The translations under genes were made by a program, and so were the position numbers. 33,340 bases of DNA from Nocardia cerradoensis NBRC 101014 (lineage in GTDB: Bacteria > Actinomycetota > Actinomycetes > Mycobacteriales > Mycobacteriaceae). This document shows positions 1 through 9,227 of this stretch, one piece after another (positions within the stretch are counted from its first letter, which is position 1; every line of letters begins with the position of its first letter). The notes below the pieces were generated by a model. The model was given only the letters and a program-made list of their open reading frames with translations, ran no database searches and was not told the origin of the DNA. The stretch spans positions 1 through 33,340 of the forward strand of contig NZ_BAFW01000180.1 of the NCBI RefSeq assembly GCF_000308535.1. Reading direction: 5' to 3'.

Positions 1-1
1 C

Positions 2-45
2 TGCCGGAAAGCTGTCTGCGGCGGGCACCAGCAGCCTTTCCGGCA
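2..45 (+). terminator. Hairpin terminator at the left edge
   Basis: Arms TGCCGGAAAG (2-11) and CTTTCCGGCA (36-45) are perfect inverted repeats separated by 24 nt. The T-rich stretch ACCTTTTCC follows on the plus strand. This looks like the intrinsic terminator of a plus-strand gene left of the window, which cannot be seen. The long loop makes it weaker than a canonical terminator. Confidence 0.5.
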
Positions 46-145
46 ACCTTTTCCACCCGGTAGTTCACCACCTCCGAGCAGCACGTCCGCTATCGTGCAC
101 ACACCGGATCCGGCCGCATACTTCGCACGCTACGCATTACCGAAG

Positions 146-213
146 TTGATCAAAACTCCTTGCAACAGCAGATTTTTGTACGCGCCGAGTCGCGAAATTG
201 CAATGATTGCGAA
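146..213 (+). promoter_or_regulatory. Putative promoter and TTGCAA operators of the PrpR/RamB-type gene
   Basis: TTGATC (146-151) and CAGATT (169-174), 17 nt apart, form a plausible but weak -35/-10 pair. TTGCAA at 160-165 lies in the spacer. A second TTGCAA (198-203, within GAAATTGCAATG) and an ATTGCGAA (206-213) follow. RamB and PrpR regulators are known to bind TTTGCAAA-like sequences and to act on their own promoters, so these elements may be autoregulatory sites. The promoter assignment is inference. Confidence 0.4.
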
Positions 214-236
214 GATGTGAAGGTAGCATCTGCGGC

Positions 237-1658
237 GTGCGCAAGATGTATGCGGGTGCCCGGTTACGGCGGTTGCGCGAAGAACGACGGATGACCCAGG
301 CCGCCCTGGCCAAGTCGTTGGAGCTTTCGCCCAGCTATCTCAATCAGCTCGAACGTGACCAGCGACCCCTGACGATTCCCGTTCTCCTGAAACTCAATTC
401 GACCTTCGATCTGGATGTGCAGTTCTTCGCCGCCGACTCCGACGCGCGCCTGGTGTCGGACCTGCACGAGGTGCTGGTGGAGGCGGCCGGCGGTACCGCC
501 CCGCCGGCCGCGGAGGTCGAAGACCTCGCCACCCGGCTACCGGAGGTCGCCAAGACCATCGTCGCGATGCATCGCCGTCTGCGCGCCACGACCGATCAGC
601 TCGATCTGTTGTCGTCGAAGGTCGCCGCACCCGCCGGGGCACCCGGCGTCCCGATGCCCTACGAGGATGTGCGCGACTTCTTCTACGACCACCACAACCA
701 CATCCCCCAGCTGGATCTGGCCGCCGAACAGCTGTTCGACGAATGCGGCCTGACCATCGGATCGATCGATCGCCAACTGGCCCGCGTGGCCGAGGAGCGA
801 GCCGGGGTCACCGTTCTGGTCCGCGGCGACGGCGCCGACCCCGCTGTTCCGAAACGGCGTTACGACCCCGAGACCCGCACCCTCATCCTCGCGCGCCGGC
901 TGCGCCCCGGTCAGCGGGCATTCCAGATCGCCACCACGCTCGCCTTCCTGCTGCACGGCGATCTGCTCGACGAGGTCCTCGACGCCACCCCGTCGCTCGT
1001 CGGTGAATCGCGGGCCCTGGCCCGGGTCGGCCTGGCCAACTATTTCGCGGGCGCGGTGGTGCTGCCGTACGGGAAGTTCCTGCGGTCGGCCGAGGAACTG
1101 TCCTACGACATCGACCTGCTCTCCCTGCGTTTCGAGGTCGGCTTCGAGACGGTCTGCCACCGGCTGAGCACGCTGCAACGGCAGGGACAGCGCGGGGTGC
1201 CGTTCTTCTTCGTCCGCACCGACCGCGCGGGCAATATCTCGAAACGCCAGTCCGCCACCGCGTTTCACTTCTCCCGGGTGGGCGGCAGTTGCCCGCTGTG
1301 GGTGGTGCACGAGGCGTTCTCCCATCCCGGCCGGATCCTCACGCAGGTCGCGGCCATGCCGGACGGCCGCCGCTATCTGTGGATCGCGCGCACGACCTAT
1401 CCCAGTCCGCACGGATTCGGCACCGCCACCAAGGAATTCGCGGTCGGGCTGGGATGCGATATCGAATACGCCGATCGGCTGGTGTATTCCCAAGGCCTGC
1501 AACTGGACGAGCCGGCCGCCGCGGTGCCGATCGGCGCCGGCTGCAAGGTGTGCGAGCGGCCCGCCTGCCCGCAGCGCGCGTTCCCGCAGATCGGCCGCCC
1601 GCTGGCGGTCACGGAGAATTCCACTGTCGATCTGCCGTATCCGCCCGCGGTCCGCTGA
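237..1658 (+). CDS. PrpR/RamB-type XRE-family transcriptional regulator
   Basis: Regulator of the RamB/PrpR group, which controls propionate, acetate and glyoxylate metabolism in mycolic-acid actinobacteria. It has an N-terminal helix-turn-helix (about residues 5-60, with ALAKSLELSPSYLNQLERD), a middle ImmA/IrrE-like domain, and a C-terminal DUF2083-type region. Cysteines lie at about 352, 407, 436, 439 and 444, the last three in CKVCERPAC. PrpR is reported to bind an Fe-S cluster through C-terminal cysteines, so this copy could do so. GTG at 237 is chosen because AAGG lies 13 nt upstream and it gives the family-like start MRKMYAGARLRRLR. ATG 246 and TTG 207 are alternatives. At about 473 aa it is full length. 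No prp or ace genes are in the window, so PrpR and RamB cannot be told apart. Its stop abuts the recG stop. Confidence 0.88.
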   Translation: MRKMYAGARLRRLREERRMTQAALAKSLELSPSYLNQLERDQRPLTIPVLLKLNSTFDLDVQFFAADSDARLVSDLHEVLVEAAGGTAPPAAEVEDLATRLPEVAKTIVAMHRRLRATTDQLDLLSSKVAAPAGAPGVPMPYEDVRDFFYDHHNHIPQLDLAAEQLFDECGLTIGSIDRQLARVAEERAGVTVLVRGDGADPAVPKRRYDPETRTLILARRLRPGQRAFQIATTLAFLLHGDLLDEVLDATPSLVGESRALARVGLANYFAGAVVLPYGKFLRSAEELSYDIDLLSLRFEVGFETVCHRLSTLQRQGQRGVPFFFVRTDRAGNISKRQSATAFHFSRVGGSCPLWVVHEAFSHPGRILTQVAAMPDGRRYLWIARTTYPSPHGFGTATKEFAVGLGCDIEYADRLVYSQGLQLDEPAAAVPIGAGCKVCERPACPQRAFPQIGRPLAVTENSTVDLPYPPAVR

Positions 1659-3950
1659 TCAGGACTTCGCCAGATATTCCAGCCGCTCGGAGTCGACGGC
1701 GGCATGCATCATGTTCCTCAATCCCGGATGGTCGGTCAGTCCCGGATCGGCGTCGACGACCTCCCGCGCCAGCACCTGGGCGGTGGTGATGACGTCGAGA
1801 TCGTCGAGCAAGGAGAGCAGTTTCAGGCTGCGCGCGGTACCCGACTGCGCCGAACCGAGCACGTCCCCCTCCCGGCGCTGCCGCAGATCGAGCACCGACA
1901 GTTCGAAACCGTCCAGCGTGCCGGCCACCGCCTCGAGCCGCGCCATGGCCGTACCCATCGGCGAGGTTTCGGTGATGAGCAGGCACAGACCGGGATGCTT
2001 GCCGCGGCCCACGCGGCCGCGCAGCTGATGCAGCTGGCTGACGCCGAACCGGTCGGCGTCCACGATGACCATGACGGTCGCGTTGGGCACGTCGACTCCG
2101 ACCTCGACCACCGTGGTGCAGATCAGCACGTCGATATCGCCGTCGTTGAACGAGCGCATGACGCGGTCTTTGTCGTCGGTGGGCAGCCGGCCGTGCAACA
2201 AGCCCAGACGCAGGTCGGCCAGCGCCCCGGTGCGCAGCGTCTCGAAGACGTCGATCGCGGCGTGGGTGGTCGGTTCCTCGCCCGCGTCGTCGTCGGCCTT
2301 TTTCCGGGTCTTGCCTTTCGACTTGGCGCCCTTCTTCGTTGCGCCGTCGTCCTCCTCGTCGCCGATGCGGGAGCAGACCACATACGCCTGCCGGCCCGCC
2401 GCGACCTCCTCGCGGATCCGCTCCCAGGCGCGCTCGACCCATGCCGGTTTCATCCGGGCGGGCACGACCCGGGTGGTGATGGGTGAGCGGCCGCGCGGCA
2501 GTTCGGTCAGGGTGGAGGTTTCCAGATCGCCGAGGGTGGTCATCGCGATGGTGCGCGGAATCGGCGTCGCGGTCATCACCAGCAGATGCGGGGTGATGCC
2601 GTCTTTCGCCTTGGCGCGCAACGCGTCTCGCTGCTCCACACCGAAGCGGTGCTGTTCGTCGACGATCACCATGCCCAGATCGAAGAATTCGACCGCGTCC
2701 TGGATCAGCGCATGCGTGCCGATCACGATGCCGGCCGTGCCGGTCACCACGTCCAGCAGTGCCGCCTTCTTCGCACTCGCCGACATCGAACCGGTCAGCA
2801 GCACCACCTTGGTGGCATGGTCGGCGGCGCCCAGTTCACCCGCCGCACCGAGATCGCCGAGCATGGACCGCAGCGACCGGTAATGCTGGGCGGCAAGGAC
2901 TTCCGTCGGCGCCAGCAGCGCACACTGCAGTCCGGCGTCGACCACCTGCAGCATCGCGTGCAGGGCGACGATGGTCTTACCGGAACCGACCTCACCCTGC
3001 AGCAGCCGGTGCATCGGATGCGGGCGCGACAGGTCTCCGGAGATCTCGGCGATCACCTTGTTCTGGCCGGCGGTCAGCTCGAACGGCAGGCGCTGTTCGA
3101 ATTCGACGGCGATACCGTCGGAGCGCGGCGGGCACGGCCGCGCGGTGCGCCCGGCGGCGTCGTGTCGGCGCTGGGCCAGCACCAGCTGCAACGCCAGCGC
3201 CTCGTCGAAGCGCAGCCGCTGCCGGGCCTGGTCGATATCGGATTTGCGTTCGGGCAGGTGGATCAGCCGCAACGCATCCGAGACCGGAAGCAGTTCGTGG
3301 TCTTCGCGAAGGTCCGGCGGCAGCGGATCGTCGATCGGGTCGAGCTGGTCGAGCACCTGGCGCACACACGCCAGAATGTCCCAGCTCTGCACCTTCGCGG
3401 TTGCCGGATACACCGGGATGTATTCCCGTTCGAAGAACGAGATGTCCACTCCTCCGGCGCCTTTCGCGCTCTCCGCCAGGCCGCGGAGGGCGCCGCCGCC
3501 GCGCACGGAGGTGAGACTGTCCACCGATTCGGCGGTTTCGGGCAGGATCAGATACGACGGATGCGACAGATTCCAGCGGTCCGGCCGCCACCAGTGCACG
3601 GTGCCCGACATCATCGCCCGAACACCCTGTTTGACAAGGTAATTCACCTTGTCGCCGTTGAAGAAGGTGATCTCCACCGGTTTCGCCGAGCCGGTGTCGA
3701 GTTCCACCTTGAGCAGTTTGCCGCGACGCTGGCGCATCGGCCGCAGTTCGGTCTTGCTCACCCGGCCCACCACCGTGATGTGGGCGCCCTCCTCGGGGGC
3801 CTCCTCGGTGAGCGGCTGGCCCTGGGTGGCGTAACGCAGCGGATAGTGCCGCAGCAGATCCTCGACGATATGCATATCGAAGGCGTCGGCCAGCGGTTCG
3901 GCCGCCTTCACCCCCAGCACGTGATCGAGCCGGTCGCTCAGTGTCGCCAT
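1659..3950 (-). CDS. recG: ATP-dependent DNA helicase RecG
   Basis: RecG remodels stalled replication forks and Holliday junctions by branch migration. The 763-residue protein has the N-terminal wedge/OB region (about 1-180), a helicase core with Walker A GEVGSGKT (319-326), the DEQH box (431-434), TATPIP (460-465), and the C-terminal helicase lobe ending with the arginine motif QLRGRVGRG. The length suits an actinobacterial RecG. A highly charged Lys/Asp-rich insert (about 531-560) sits between CSRIGD and the next helicase motif and is probably a disordered surface loop. The ATG immediately follows the TAG stop of the upstream DAK2 gene with no gap, which suggests translational coupling. Its stop touches the stop of the convergent regulator gene. 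Confidence 0.97.
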   Translation of the reverse strand: MATLSDRLDHVLGVKAAEPLADAFDMHIVEDLLRHYPLRYATQGQPLTEEAPEEGAHITVVGRVSKTELRPMRQRRGKLLKVELDTGSAKPVEITFFNGDKVNYLVKQGVRAMMSGTVHWWRPDRWNLSHPSYLILPETAESVDSLTSVRGGGALRGLAESAKGAGGVDISFFEREYIPVYPATAKVQSWDILACVRQVLDQLDPIDDPLPPDLREDHELLPVSDALRLIHLPERKSDIDQARQRLRFDEALALQLVLAQRRHDAAGRTARPCPPRSDGIAVEFEQRLPFELTAGQNKVIAEISGDLSRPHPMHRLLQGEVGSGKTIVALHAMLQVVDAGLQCALLAPTEVLAAQHYRSLRSMLGDLGAAGELGAADHATKVVLLTGSMSASAKKAALLDVVTGTAGIVIGTHALIQDAVEFFDLGMVIVDEQHRFGVEQRDALRAKAKDGITPHLLVMTATPIPRTIAMTTLGDLETSTLTELPRGRSPITTRVVPARMKPAWVERAWERIREEVAAGRQAYVVCSRIGDEEDDGATKKGAKSKGKTRKKADDDAGEEPTTHAAIDVFETLRTGALADLRLGLLHGRLPTDDKDRVMRSFNDGDIDVLICTTVVEVGVDVPNATVMVIVDADRFGVSQLHQLRGRVGRGKHPGLCLLITETSPMGTAMARLEAVAGTLDGFELSVLDLRQRREGDVLGSAQSGTARSLKLLSLLDDLDVITTAQVLAREVVDADPGLTDHPGLRNMMHAAVDSERLEYLAKS

Positions 3951-5825
3951 CTACTCCACCCCGATCTGGACCAGGTCCACGGCCTGACCGCCGTCGTAGG
4001 TGACGACCTCCACGCCGGGAAATTCCGTGGTGATGTGTGCGGTGAGCTCGTCCGCCAACCCGGCGGGCGCCTGCGCGCCCAGCAGGAGCGTCACCAGTTC
4101 CCCGCCCAAGCCGAGCATGCGATCGAGCAGGGTCCGCGCGGCTCGGCGCAGGTCCGGATCGATGACGACCACGTCGTGGCCCACGAGGCCGAGTCCGTCG
4201 CCCTGCTCGCACGTGCCGACGATGGTCAGCGCGCGTTCGGCGGCGACGCGGACCGCACCCCACCGGGTACTGGCGGCCGACTGCGACATCGTCAGCGCGT
4301 CGTCGACGGCCAGGCTGCCGCTGTCGTGCAGGGCCAGCGCCGCCAGCCCCTGCACCATGGAGCCGCTGGGCAGCATCATCACCTCGCGCCAGCCGTCCCG
4401 GGCGGCCATACCGATCGCCACCAACTCCGGCGCCGGCAACGCCCCGTTGGGCAGCACCAGCACCTCCCGCTGCGGCATCGCGCGAATGGCGGCGAGCAGT
4501 CGATCGGCGGTCACCGCGCCGGTGAGCACGACCGCACCGGAGTCCTCGAACAACCGCACCGCCCCCGCGCCGGTGGCGATCGCGAGAATGCCTCGATCGG
4601 ACTGTCCCTGCGCGGCAACGGAAGCGCCGGACAAACCCTCGATCCGGATATTGCCCAGGACGCCGGCGGCCAGGCCCGCCTCCACCGCCGCACCGGCATC
4701 GGCACAATGCACGTGCGCCGACCAGCTGCCCTCGCCGTCGCCCACCACGACCACCGAATCCCCCAGCGCGGCAAGGGCATCGCGCAGGCGGTCGATGCGC
4801 GCCGGATCGGACTCGACGATCCGGTACATGACCTCGTACTGGGGCGCGCTCGCCCGATGACGCCGGCCGGGTTCCTTCCCGGCGCGCCGCACGGCCTCCG
4901 TGCCGGATGCCTGTCGCGGCGAAATCACCGGCAACGCAGCATCTGCAGACCTGGTCGGCGCACTGACGATGTGTGCGTAATCGGAGTTCCCCGGCGGTAC
5001 AGCGCGAGTCGTCACGGGGCCGTCGCCCGCGATCACTTCCAACGGTGCCTTCTCCGGCAGCTCCGAAGACGAATCCGCATGCACCGCGGTGTCGTTCGCA
5101 TGCACGTCCGGCGAATCCTCGTCGGCACCGTGACGTACTCGTCCGGTCGCCGTCCGCGCGGCGTCCGAGGCAGTCACCCGGTAGACCGGACGCGCGGGTG
5201 CGCTCCCGGTGCACACCTCTACCAGGGCATCCAGCAGGACCAGCAGCCCGCGCGCCCCGGCATCGACCACACCGGCCGCGCGCAGCACGACCAGTTGTGA
5301 CGGTGTCTCCCCCAGCGCCTTCACCGCGCCGTCGGCGGCGGCGACGGCCACCGCGGCGACCGTCTGTTCCACACAGTCCTCCGCGTGGTCCGCGGCCGCT
5401 TCCAGCACGGTGAGCATGGTGCCCTCGACCGGCTCGCTCAGCGATTCCCGGACCAGTACCGCCGCCCGGCGCAACGCGATGCGCAGCGTGGCCGCGGTGA
5501 GGTCGTCGTGATCGGCCGACTCGGCCAGCCCCCGCAGCACCTGCGACAGGATGATCCCCGAATTGCCGCACGCCGCGGCGGTCGCGGCCCGCGCCATGGC
5601 GCCGAGCGGATCGGCGGCGTCGGACGGGTCCGCGTCGCCCTGCGCTTGCGTCGCGGCCAGTGCTGCGCGCATGGTGATCAGCAGATTGGTTCCGGTGTCG
5701 GAATCGGCCACCGGGAAGACGTTCAGCGCGTTGATCTCCTCGCGGTGCGCGAGCAGGCGTTCCACACACAGCGCACCCCACTGCCGCAGTGCGGCCGCAT
5801 CGAGCCTCTCCCGGACCCCGCGCAC
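3951..5825 (-). CDS. DAK2/FakA-like kinase-domain protein
   Basis: Protein of the DAK2-DegV/YloV family. The best known member, FakA, phosphorylates fatty acids held by a DegV-type FakB partner. GTG at 5825 is chosen because GGAAGGA lies 7 nt upstream; it gives 624 aa. Near the N-terminus [13 protein letters not shown] keeps the two metal-binding aspartates of the DxDTGTN motif, and [15 protein letters not shown] and [12 protein letters not shown] follow. A Pro/Ala/Asp-rich linker of about 115 residues leads to the C-terminal FakA-like domain. No FakB/DegV gene is in the window, so the substrate is unknown. As I recall, M. tuberculosis carries this gene as two pieces (Rv2975c/Rv2974c), whereas here it is one intact frame. 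It abuts recG (stop TAG, then ATG), so the two are probably cotranscribed. Confidence 0.85.
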   Translation of the reverse strand: MRGVRERLDAAALRQWGALCVERLLAHREEINALNVFPVADSDTGTNLLITMRAALAATQAQGDADPSDAADPLGAMARAATAAACGNSGIILSQVLRGLAESADHDDLTAATLRIALRRAAVLVRESLSEPVEGTMLTVLEAAADHAEDCVEQTVAAVAVAAADGAVKALGETPSQLVVLRAAGVVDAGARGLLVLLDALVEVCTGSAPARPVYRVTASDAARTATGRVRHGADEDSPDVHANDTAVHADSSSELPEKAPLEVIAGDGPVTTRAVPPGNSDYAHIVSAPTRSADAALPVISPRQASGTEAVRRAGKEPGRRHRASAPQYEVMYRIVESDPARIDRLRDALAALGDSVVVVGDGEGSWSAHVHCADAGAAVEAGLAAGVLGNIRIEGLSGASVAAQGQSDRGILAIATGAGAVRLFEDSGAVVLTGAVTADRLLAAIRAMPQREVLVLPNGALPAPELVAIGMAARDGWREVMMLPSGSMVQGLAALALHDSGSLAVDDALTMSQSAASTRWGAVRVAAERALTIVGTCEQGDGLGLVGHDVVVIDPDLRRAARTLLDRMLGLGGELVTLLLGAQAPAGLADELTAHITTEFPGVEVVTYDGGQAVDLVQIGVE

Positions 5826-6148
5826 GTCACCGTCCTTCCCGCCACCGCGATCACACCGTCGAACCCGCCAGCCAGGGTAGTCGGCCGCACCGACACCCTC
5901 GACACGCGAAGCCGGGTAGGGACGCGGATCCGGCGGCGGTGACGAAGCGGCCGCGGACGGGTGCCTGGGGCGAGCCCCGGGGCGATTGGACATCGAATAC
6001 GGCCGACCGCTACTCTTGCAGGGTTGCCTCACGCGGCCCCTGCCGGTTGCGTTCACCGGCGGTAGCGCCGGTAGGCATTGAGGATAAAGTTTCCGGACAG
6101 GCTGTCTCACCGACAGCGGTCCCCCATGACATGAAGGAGCTCGCGACT
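5826..6148. other. Divergent intergenic region, DAK2 gene to rpmB
   Basis: This 323-bp gap must carry promoters for both genes. On the rpmB side, TTGCGT (6047-6052) and TAGGCA (6072-6077) could be -35/-10 but are 19 nt apart. The spacer contains the dyad ACCGGCG-gtag-CGCCGGT (6055-6072). TAAAGT (6085-6090) is another -10 candidate. A small leader hairpin, CTGTC-tcacc-GACAG, follows at about 6101-6115. AAGGAG (6133-6138) is the rpmB ribosome binding site. On the minus side the SD of the DAK2 gene is at 5833-5839. I see no gene here. Confidence 0.5.
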
Positions 6149-6340
6149 ATGGCTGCCGTCTGCGACGTCTGCGCCAAGGGCCCCGGCTTCGGTAAGTCGG
6201 TTTCGCACTCGCACCGGCGCACCAACCGTCGCTGGAACCCGAACATCCAGACCGTTCGTGCCCAGGTTGCCCCCGGCAACACCCGCCGCATGAACGTCTG
6301 CACCTCCTGCCTGAAGGCCGGAAAGGTTGTTCGCGGCTGA
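6149..6340 (+). CDS. rpmB: 50S ribosomal protein L28, zinc-binding (C+) form
   Basis: L28 is a component of the large ribosomal subunit. The 63-residue protein begins [20 protein letters not shown] and has the typical [10 protein letters not shown] stretch. It has two CxxC pairs (C5/C8 and C51/C54), the zinc-ribbon form. Many actinobacteria also carry a cysteine-free L28 paralogue expressed under zinc starvation, so this is probably the housekeeping zinc-replete copy. ATG 6149 is preceded by AAGGAG with a 10-nt spacer. A hairpin terminator follows directly, so it is probably transcribed alone. Confidence 0.97.
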   Translation: MAAVCDVCAKGPGFGKSVSHSHRRTNRRWNPNIQTVRAQVAPGNTRRMNVCTSCLKAGKVVRG

Positions 6341-6357
6341 GCTGCGTAGACATCTTC

Positions 6358-6393
6358 GACGCCCCGGCGCACCCACAGGGTGACCGGGGCGTT
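6358..6393 (+). terminator. rpmB terminator
   Basis: CGCCCCGG (6360-6367) pairs with CCGGGGCG (6384-6391), extended by one A-T and one G-T pair, with an inner ACCC/GGGT helix (6371-6374/6378-6381). It begins 17 nt after the rpmB stop. There is no long T tract, only GTTGTC, as is common in GC-rich actinobacteria. Confidence 0.65.
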
Positions 6394-6419
6394 GTCATGT
6401 GGTCACCCGGCGAGACGCG

Positions 6420-6977
6420 ATGGTGAGCCCGCATCGCCCGCGGATCGCGGCGGCGACCCCCGAATACGCCCGTGATCTGGCGATCTGCCATATCGAATCG
6501 TGGCGTGAGGCGTACCGCGGACTGGTGCCCGAGCATATGCTCGCCGCCTTCGACGTCGACCGTCGCGCCGCTCGGTGGGCCGCGCTCATCGACTCGATCG
6601 GCGAGAGCACGGCGGCCGATCGAACGGCCCACACCATCGTGCTGGCCATCGACGACACCCGCGCCCCCGGCGACCGCGTTCTCGGATTCGCGCACGCCGG
6701 CCCGCCTCGCGACGAACCGCGCGTCGCCGATCGGGAACTGTATGCGCTCTATGTCCGGGCCGACCGATACGGCACCGGAATCGCACAGGAATTGCTGCGT
6801 GCGATTCTCCTCCCCGACACCGACACCGCGTTATGGGTGTTCGAGGAGAATCCACGCGCCCGGAATTTCTATCGAAAGTTCGGATTCGCCGCCGACGAGG
6901 CCCGCCGAATCGAACCGTTCTCCCTGGCGAGCGAGATCCGGATGATCGCCCGCCGCCCGATTACTGGGCGCCGTTGA
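6420..6977 (+). CDS. GNAT-family N-acetyltransferase
   Basis: Acetyl-CoA-dependent N-acetyltransferase of unknown substrate. From ATG 6420 it is 185 aa. The N-terminal RIAAATPEYARDLAICHIESWREAYRG is typical of GNATs. Motif A, with the acetyl-CoA pyrophosphate loop, is LYALYVRADRYGTGIAQELL, and motif B is WVFEENPRARNFYRKFGF. GTG codons at 6399 and 6423 are alternative starts, and no strong SD decides between them. The 3' end overlaps the convergent secreted-protein gene by 17 bp. Its position directly after the rpmB terminator suggests its own promoter, but none is obvious in the short gap. Confidence 0.85.
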   Translation: MVSPHRPRIAAATPEYARDLAICHIESWREAYRGLVPEHMLAAFDVDRRAARWAALIDSIGESTAADRTAHTIVLAIDDTRAPGDRVLGFAHAGPPRDEPRVADRELYALYVRADRYGTGIAQELLRAILLPDTDTALWVFEENPRARNFYRKFGFAADEARRIEPFSLASEIRMIARRPITGRR

Positions 6978-7236
6978 AGCAGTCGAGTCCGCCCTGCGCG
7001 CTGATGCTCTGGAAGATGCACAGACCGCGCGCATTGACGTTGGACGACAGCGACGACGAACCCGTCTGCGGATCCCACAGGGCCAGCACCGGTCCCGCGT
7101 GCTGAGTGGTGACCTCTTCCTGCGGGGTGGCCGGCTCCAGCGGCAGGCCGGCGGCCTGCGCTATCGCGGGTGCGCCGAGGACCGCCGCACCGGCGGCGAC
7201 GGCGACTACGGCACCGCGCACGGATGTGATCTGCAT
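6961..7236 (-). CDS. Small secreted protein, unknown function
   Basis: A 91-residue protein with a clear Sec signal peptide: a short N-terminus with one Arg, a hydrophobic Ala/Val core (residues 8-22), and an AxA site (APAIAQA|AG) near residue 28. The mature part is about 63 residues and has two cysteines (about 73 and 86) that could form one disulfide once exported. I recognise no domain. GGAG lies about 9 nt before ATG 7236. It follows ung by 38 nt on the same strand, so it may be the last gene of a thiL-ung unit. Its 3' end overlaps the GNAT gene by 17 bp. Confidence 0.75.
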   Translation of the reverse strand: MQITSVRGAVVAVAAGAAVLGAPAIAQAAGLPLEPATPQEEVTTQHAGPVLALWDPQTGSSSLSSNVNARGLCIFQSISAQGGLDCFNGAQ

Positions 7237-7274
7237 GCATCTGCTCCTGTTTCGCTCGAACTGTTACGCCGCGG

Positions 7275-8030
7275 TCAGGGCAAGCGCCAATCGACCGGGG
7301 CGGCCCCCAATGTACCGAGCAATTCGTTGGTGCGGGAGAAAGGCCTCGATCCGAAGAAACCGCGCGAGGCGGACAACGGTGAGGGATGGGCGGATTCGAT
7401 GGTCGGGACGTCGCCGAGCATCGGCTTCAACGTCGAGGCGTCGCGGCCCCACAGGATCGCGACCAGCGGCTGCTCACGCGCAACGAGCGCGCGAATCGCC
7501 TGCTCGGTCACCGCTTCCCAGCCCTTGCCGCGATGCGACGCGGGCTGGCCGGGCGAGACCGTCAGCACTCGGTTCAGCAGCAGCACACCCTGATCCGACC
7601 ACGGCGACAGGTCGCCGCACGACGGGGTCGGATGGCCGAGATCGCGCGAATATTCGGAGAAGATGTTCGCCAGGCTGCGCGGCACCGGCGAAACATCCGG
7701 CGCCACCGAGAAACTCAATCCCATCGCATGCCCGGGAGTGGGGTACGGATCCTGTCCGACGATCAGCACGCGCACCTTGTCGAAGGGGCGGGTGAAGGCG
7801 CGTAAGACGTTCTCGCCCTTGGGAAAGTAGCCACGGCCGGCGGCGTTCTCCGCCCGCAGGAACTCCCCCATCTCGGAGATCCGGTCGGCCACCGGTTCCA
7901 ATGCCTCGGCCCAGCCCGTATCGATGATCTGCGGCAGTGGTTTCGCGCCCATGTCGGGAAAAGATAGTCGCCGCGGCTCGGCGTCCGCACGCCACCCACC
8001 CGCCGTCGCATCGTCGGGCCGCATCGTCAT
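7275..8030 (-). CDS. ung: Uracil-DNA glycosylase, family 1
   Basis: Ung removes uracil from DNA, the first step of base excision repair. GQDPYP (about 92-97, catalytic Asp94) and the [14 protein letters not shown] loop (about 215-228, catalytic His) are intact. ATG 8030 overlaps the thiL stop as ATGA, and GGAGGG lies about 7 nt upstream inside the thiL end, so this start is well supported. It gives 251 aa, with about 26 extra N-terminal residues before the point (MGAKPLPQ) that aligns with the start of M. tuberculosis Ung as I remember it. No SD precedes that internal ATG. Coupled translation with thiL is expected. Confidence 0.97.
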   Translation of the reverse strand: MTMRPDDATAGGWRADAEPRRLSFPDMGAKPLPQIIDTGWAEALEPVADRISEMGEFLRAENAAGRGYFPKGENVLRAFTRPFDKVRVLIVGQDPYPTPGHAMGLSFSVAPDVSPVPRSLANIFSEYSRDLGHPTPSCGDLSPWSDQGVLLLNRVLTVSPGQPASHRGKGWEAVTEQAIRALVAREQPLVAILWGRDASTLKPMLGDVPTIESAHPSPLSASRGFFGSRPFSRTNELLGTLGAAPVDWRLP

Positions 8031-9025
8031 TCGCCCCCTCCGAACGACTCCCAGCCCAGCGGCCCCGACCACGGCGCTCCGTCGACGAAAACGCCCGAGC
8101 CGGTGCACACCCGGCCGATCGCCCGCCAGCCCGGCGGGACCACTGCGCCGGCCGCGAAGGTGGCGGCGAACGCGTGATCCTCACCGCCGGTGAGCACCCA
8201 GCCGAGCGCGTCGGCGTGCAGCGCGGCGGCGACCGGAGACAGCGCCGGATCCGCCACCGCCGCCGCGTCGACATCGACCGCCGCGCCGGAGGATTCGGCG
8301 ATATGCGACAGATCGGCGAGCAGTCCGTCGGAGACGTCGGTCATCGCGGTGATCTCCGTGCCATCCGGCAGCTCCAGCACGGCGGAATAGGGCGGTCGCG
8401 GAACACGATGGGCGGCAACCACATCGGCGAACAGCTCGGCATCGGAACCGCTGTCCGCACCGGCCGACAGTGCCGCCAGCCCGGCCGCCGACCAGCCGAG
8501 CCGCCCGGCGACCGCGACGATATCGCCGTCGCGTGCCCCGGAGCGCAGCACGGCCCGGCCGCGGGGGTCACCGAATGCGGTCACCGAGATCACCAGCTGC
8601 GGGCTGCGCACCACATCGCCCCCGGCGATCGGGGCCCCGGCCCGCCGGGCCTCGGCCCACATGCCGTCGGCCAATCCGTCGACAAATGTCACCGGCGTCT
8701 CGGCGGGGCACCCCAGCGACACCACGAACGCGCTGGGCGTGGCACCCATCGCGACCACGTCGGCGGCGTTCTGCGCGATCGCCTTGGCCCCGATCTCCTC
8801 CGGACGCGACCAGTCCAGCCGGAAATGCCGATCCTGCACGAGCATGTCGGTGCTGACCACATAGCGCCCGGCCGGCGCCGCGACCACCGCCGCATCGTCC
8901 CCGGGCCCCAGCTCGACGCCGCCACCGAACGACCGCCCGGCGTTCATCCGTTCGATCAATGCGAATTCGCCCAGGTCGCGCACGGTGCGCGGGCCGCTCT
9001 CGGTGATGTCGCTCTCCTTCTCCAC
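8027..9025 (-). CDS. thiL: Thiamine-monophosphate kinase
   Basis: ThiL phosphorylates thiamine monophosphate to thiamine diphosphate. The 332-residue protein of the PurM/ThiL fold shows GPGDDAAVV near residue 40, [32 protein letters not shown] and TDVSDGL, the Asp-rich motifs that bind Mg-ATP and substrate. The start is GTG 9025, with a poor SD. GTG 8983, at TVRDLGEF, is a shorter alternative. It overlaps ung by 4 bp and diverges from the DUF3515 gene across about 200 bp. Confidence 0.95.
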   Translation of the reverse strand: MEKESDITESGPRTVRDLGEFALIERMNAGRSFGGGVELGPGDDAAVVAAPAGRYVVSTDMLVQDRHFRLDWSRPEEIGAKAIAQNAADVVAMGATPSAFVVSLGCPAETPVTFVDGLADGMWAEARRAGAPIAGGDVVRSPQLVISVTAFGDPRGRAVLRSGARDGDIVAVAGRLGWSAAGLAALSAGADSGSDAELFADVVAAHRVPRPPYSAVLELPDGTEITAMTDVSDGLLADLSHIAESSGAAVDVDAAAVADPALSPVAAALHADALGWVLTGGEDHAFAATFAAGAVVPPGWRAIGRVCTGSGVFVDGAPWSGPLGWESFGGGE

Positions 9026-9227
9026 ACCCGGTCAGGTCACCGGGGACATCACACTCCGACGCTACCCTGTGCCTGTGCGGCGGCACCGGCCCGCTGTGGA
9101 CTCCTCGGGGCGCGGCGCCCGGACGCCGCGGGAGCGCGCCGACGGCCGTTCGATACCCTCGAACACGCATTTCCAGACAATCAGCCGGGCGCGACGCCCG
9201 CTCGGCACGAGTGGAGACGAATCCCGG

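Noticed and set aside
2586..5300. Long plus-strand frame opposite recG and the DAK2 gene
   Set aside because: It is antisense to two well-supported genes and reflects GC-rich codon bias. No motif of its own was recognised.
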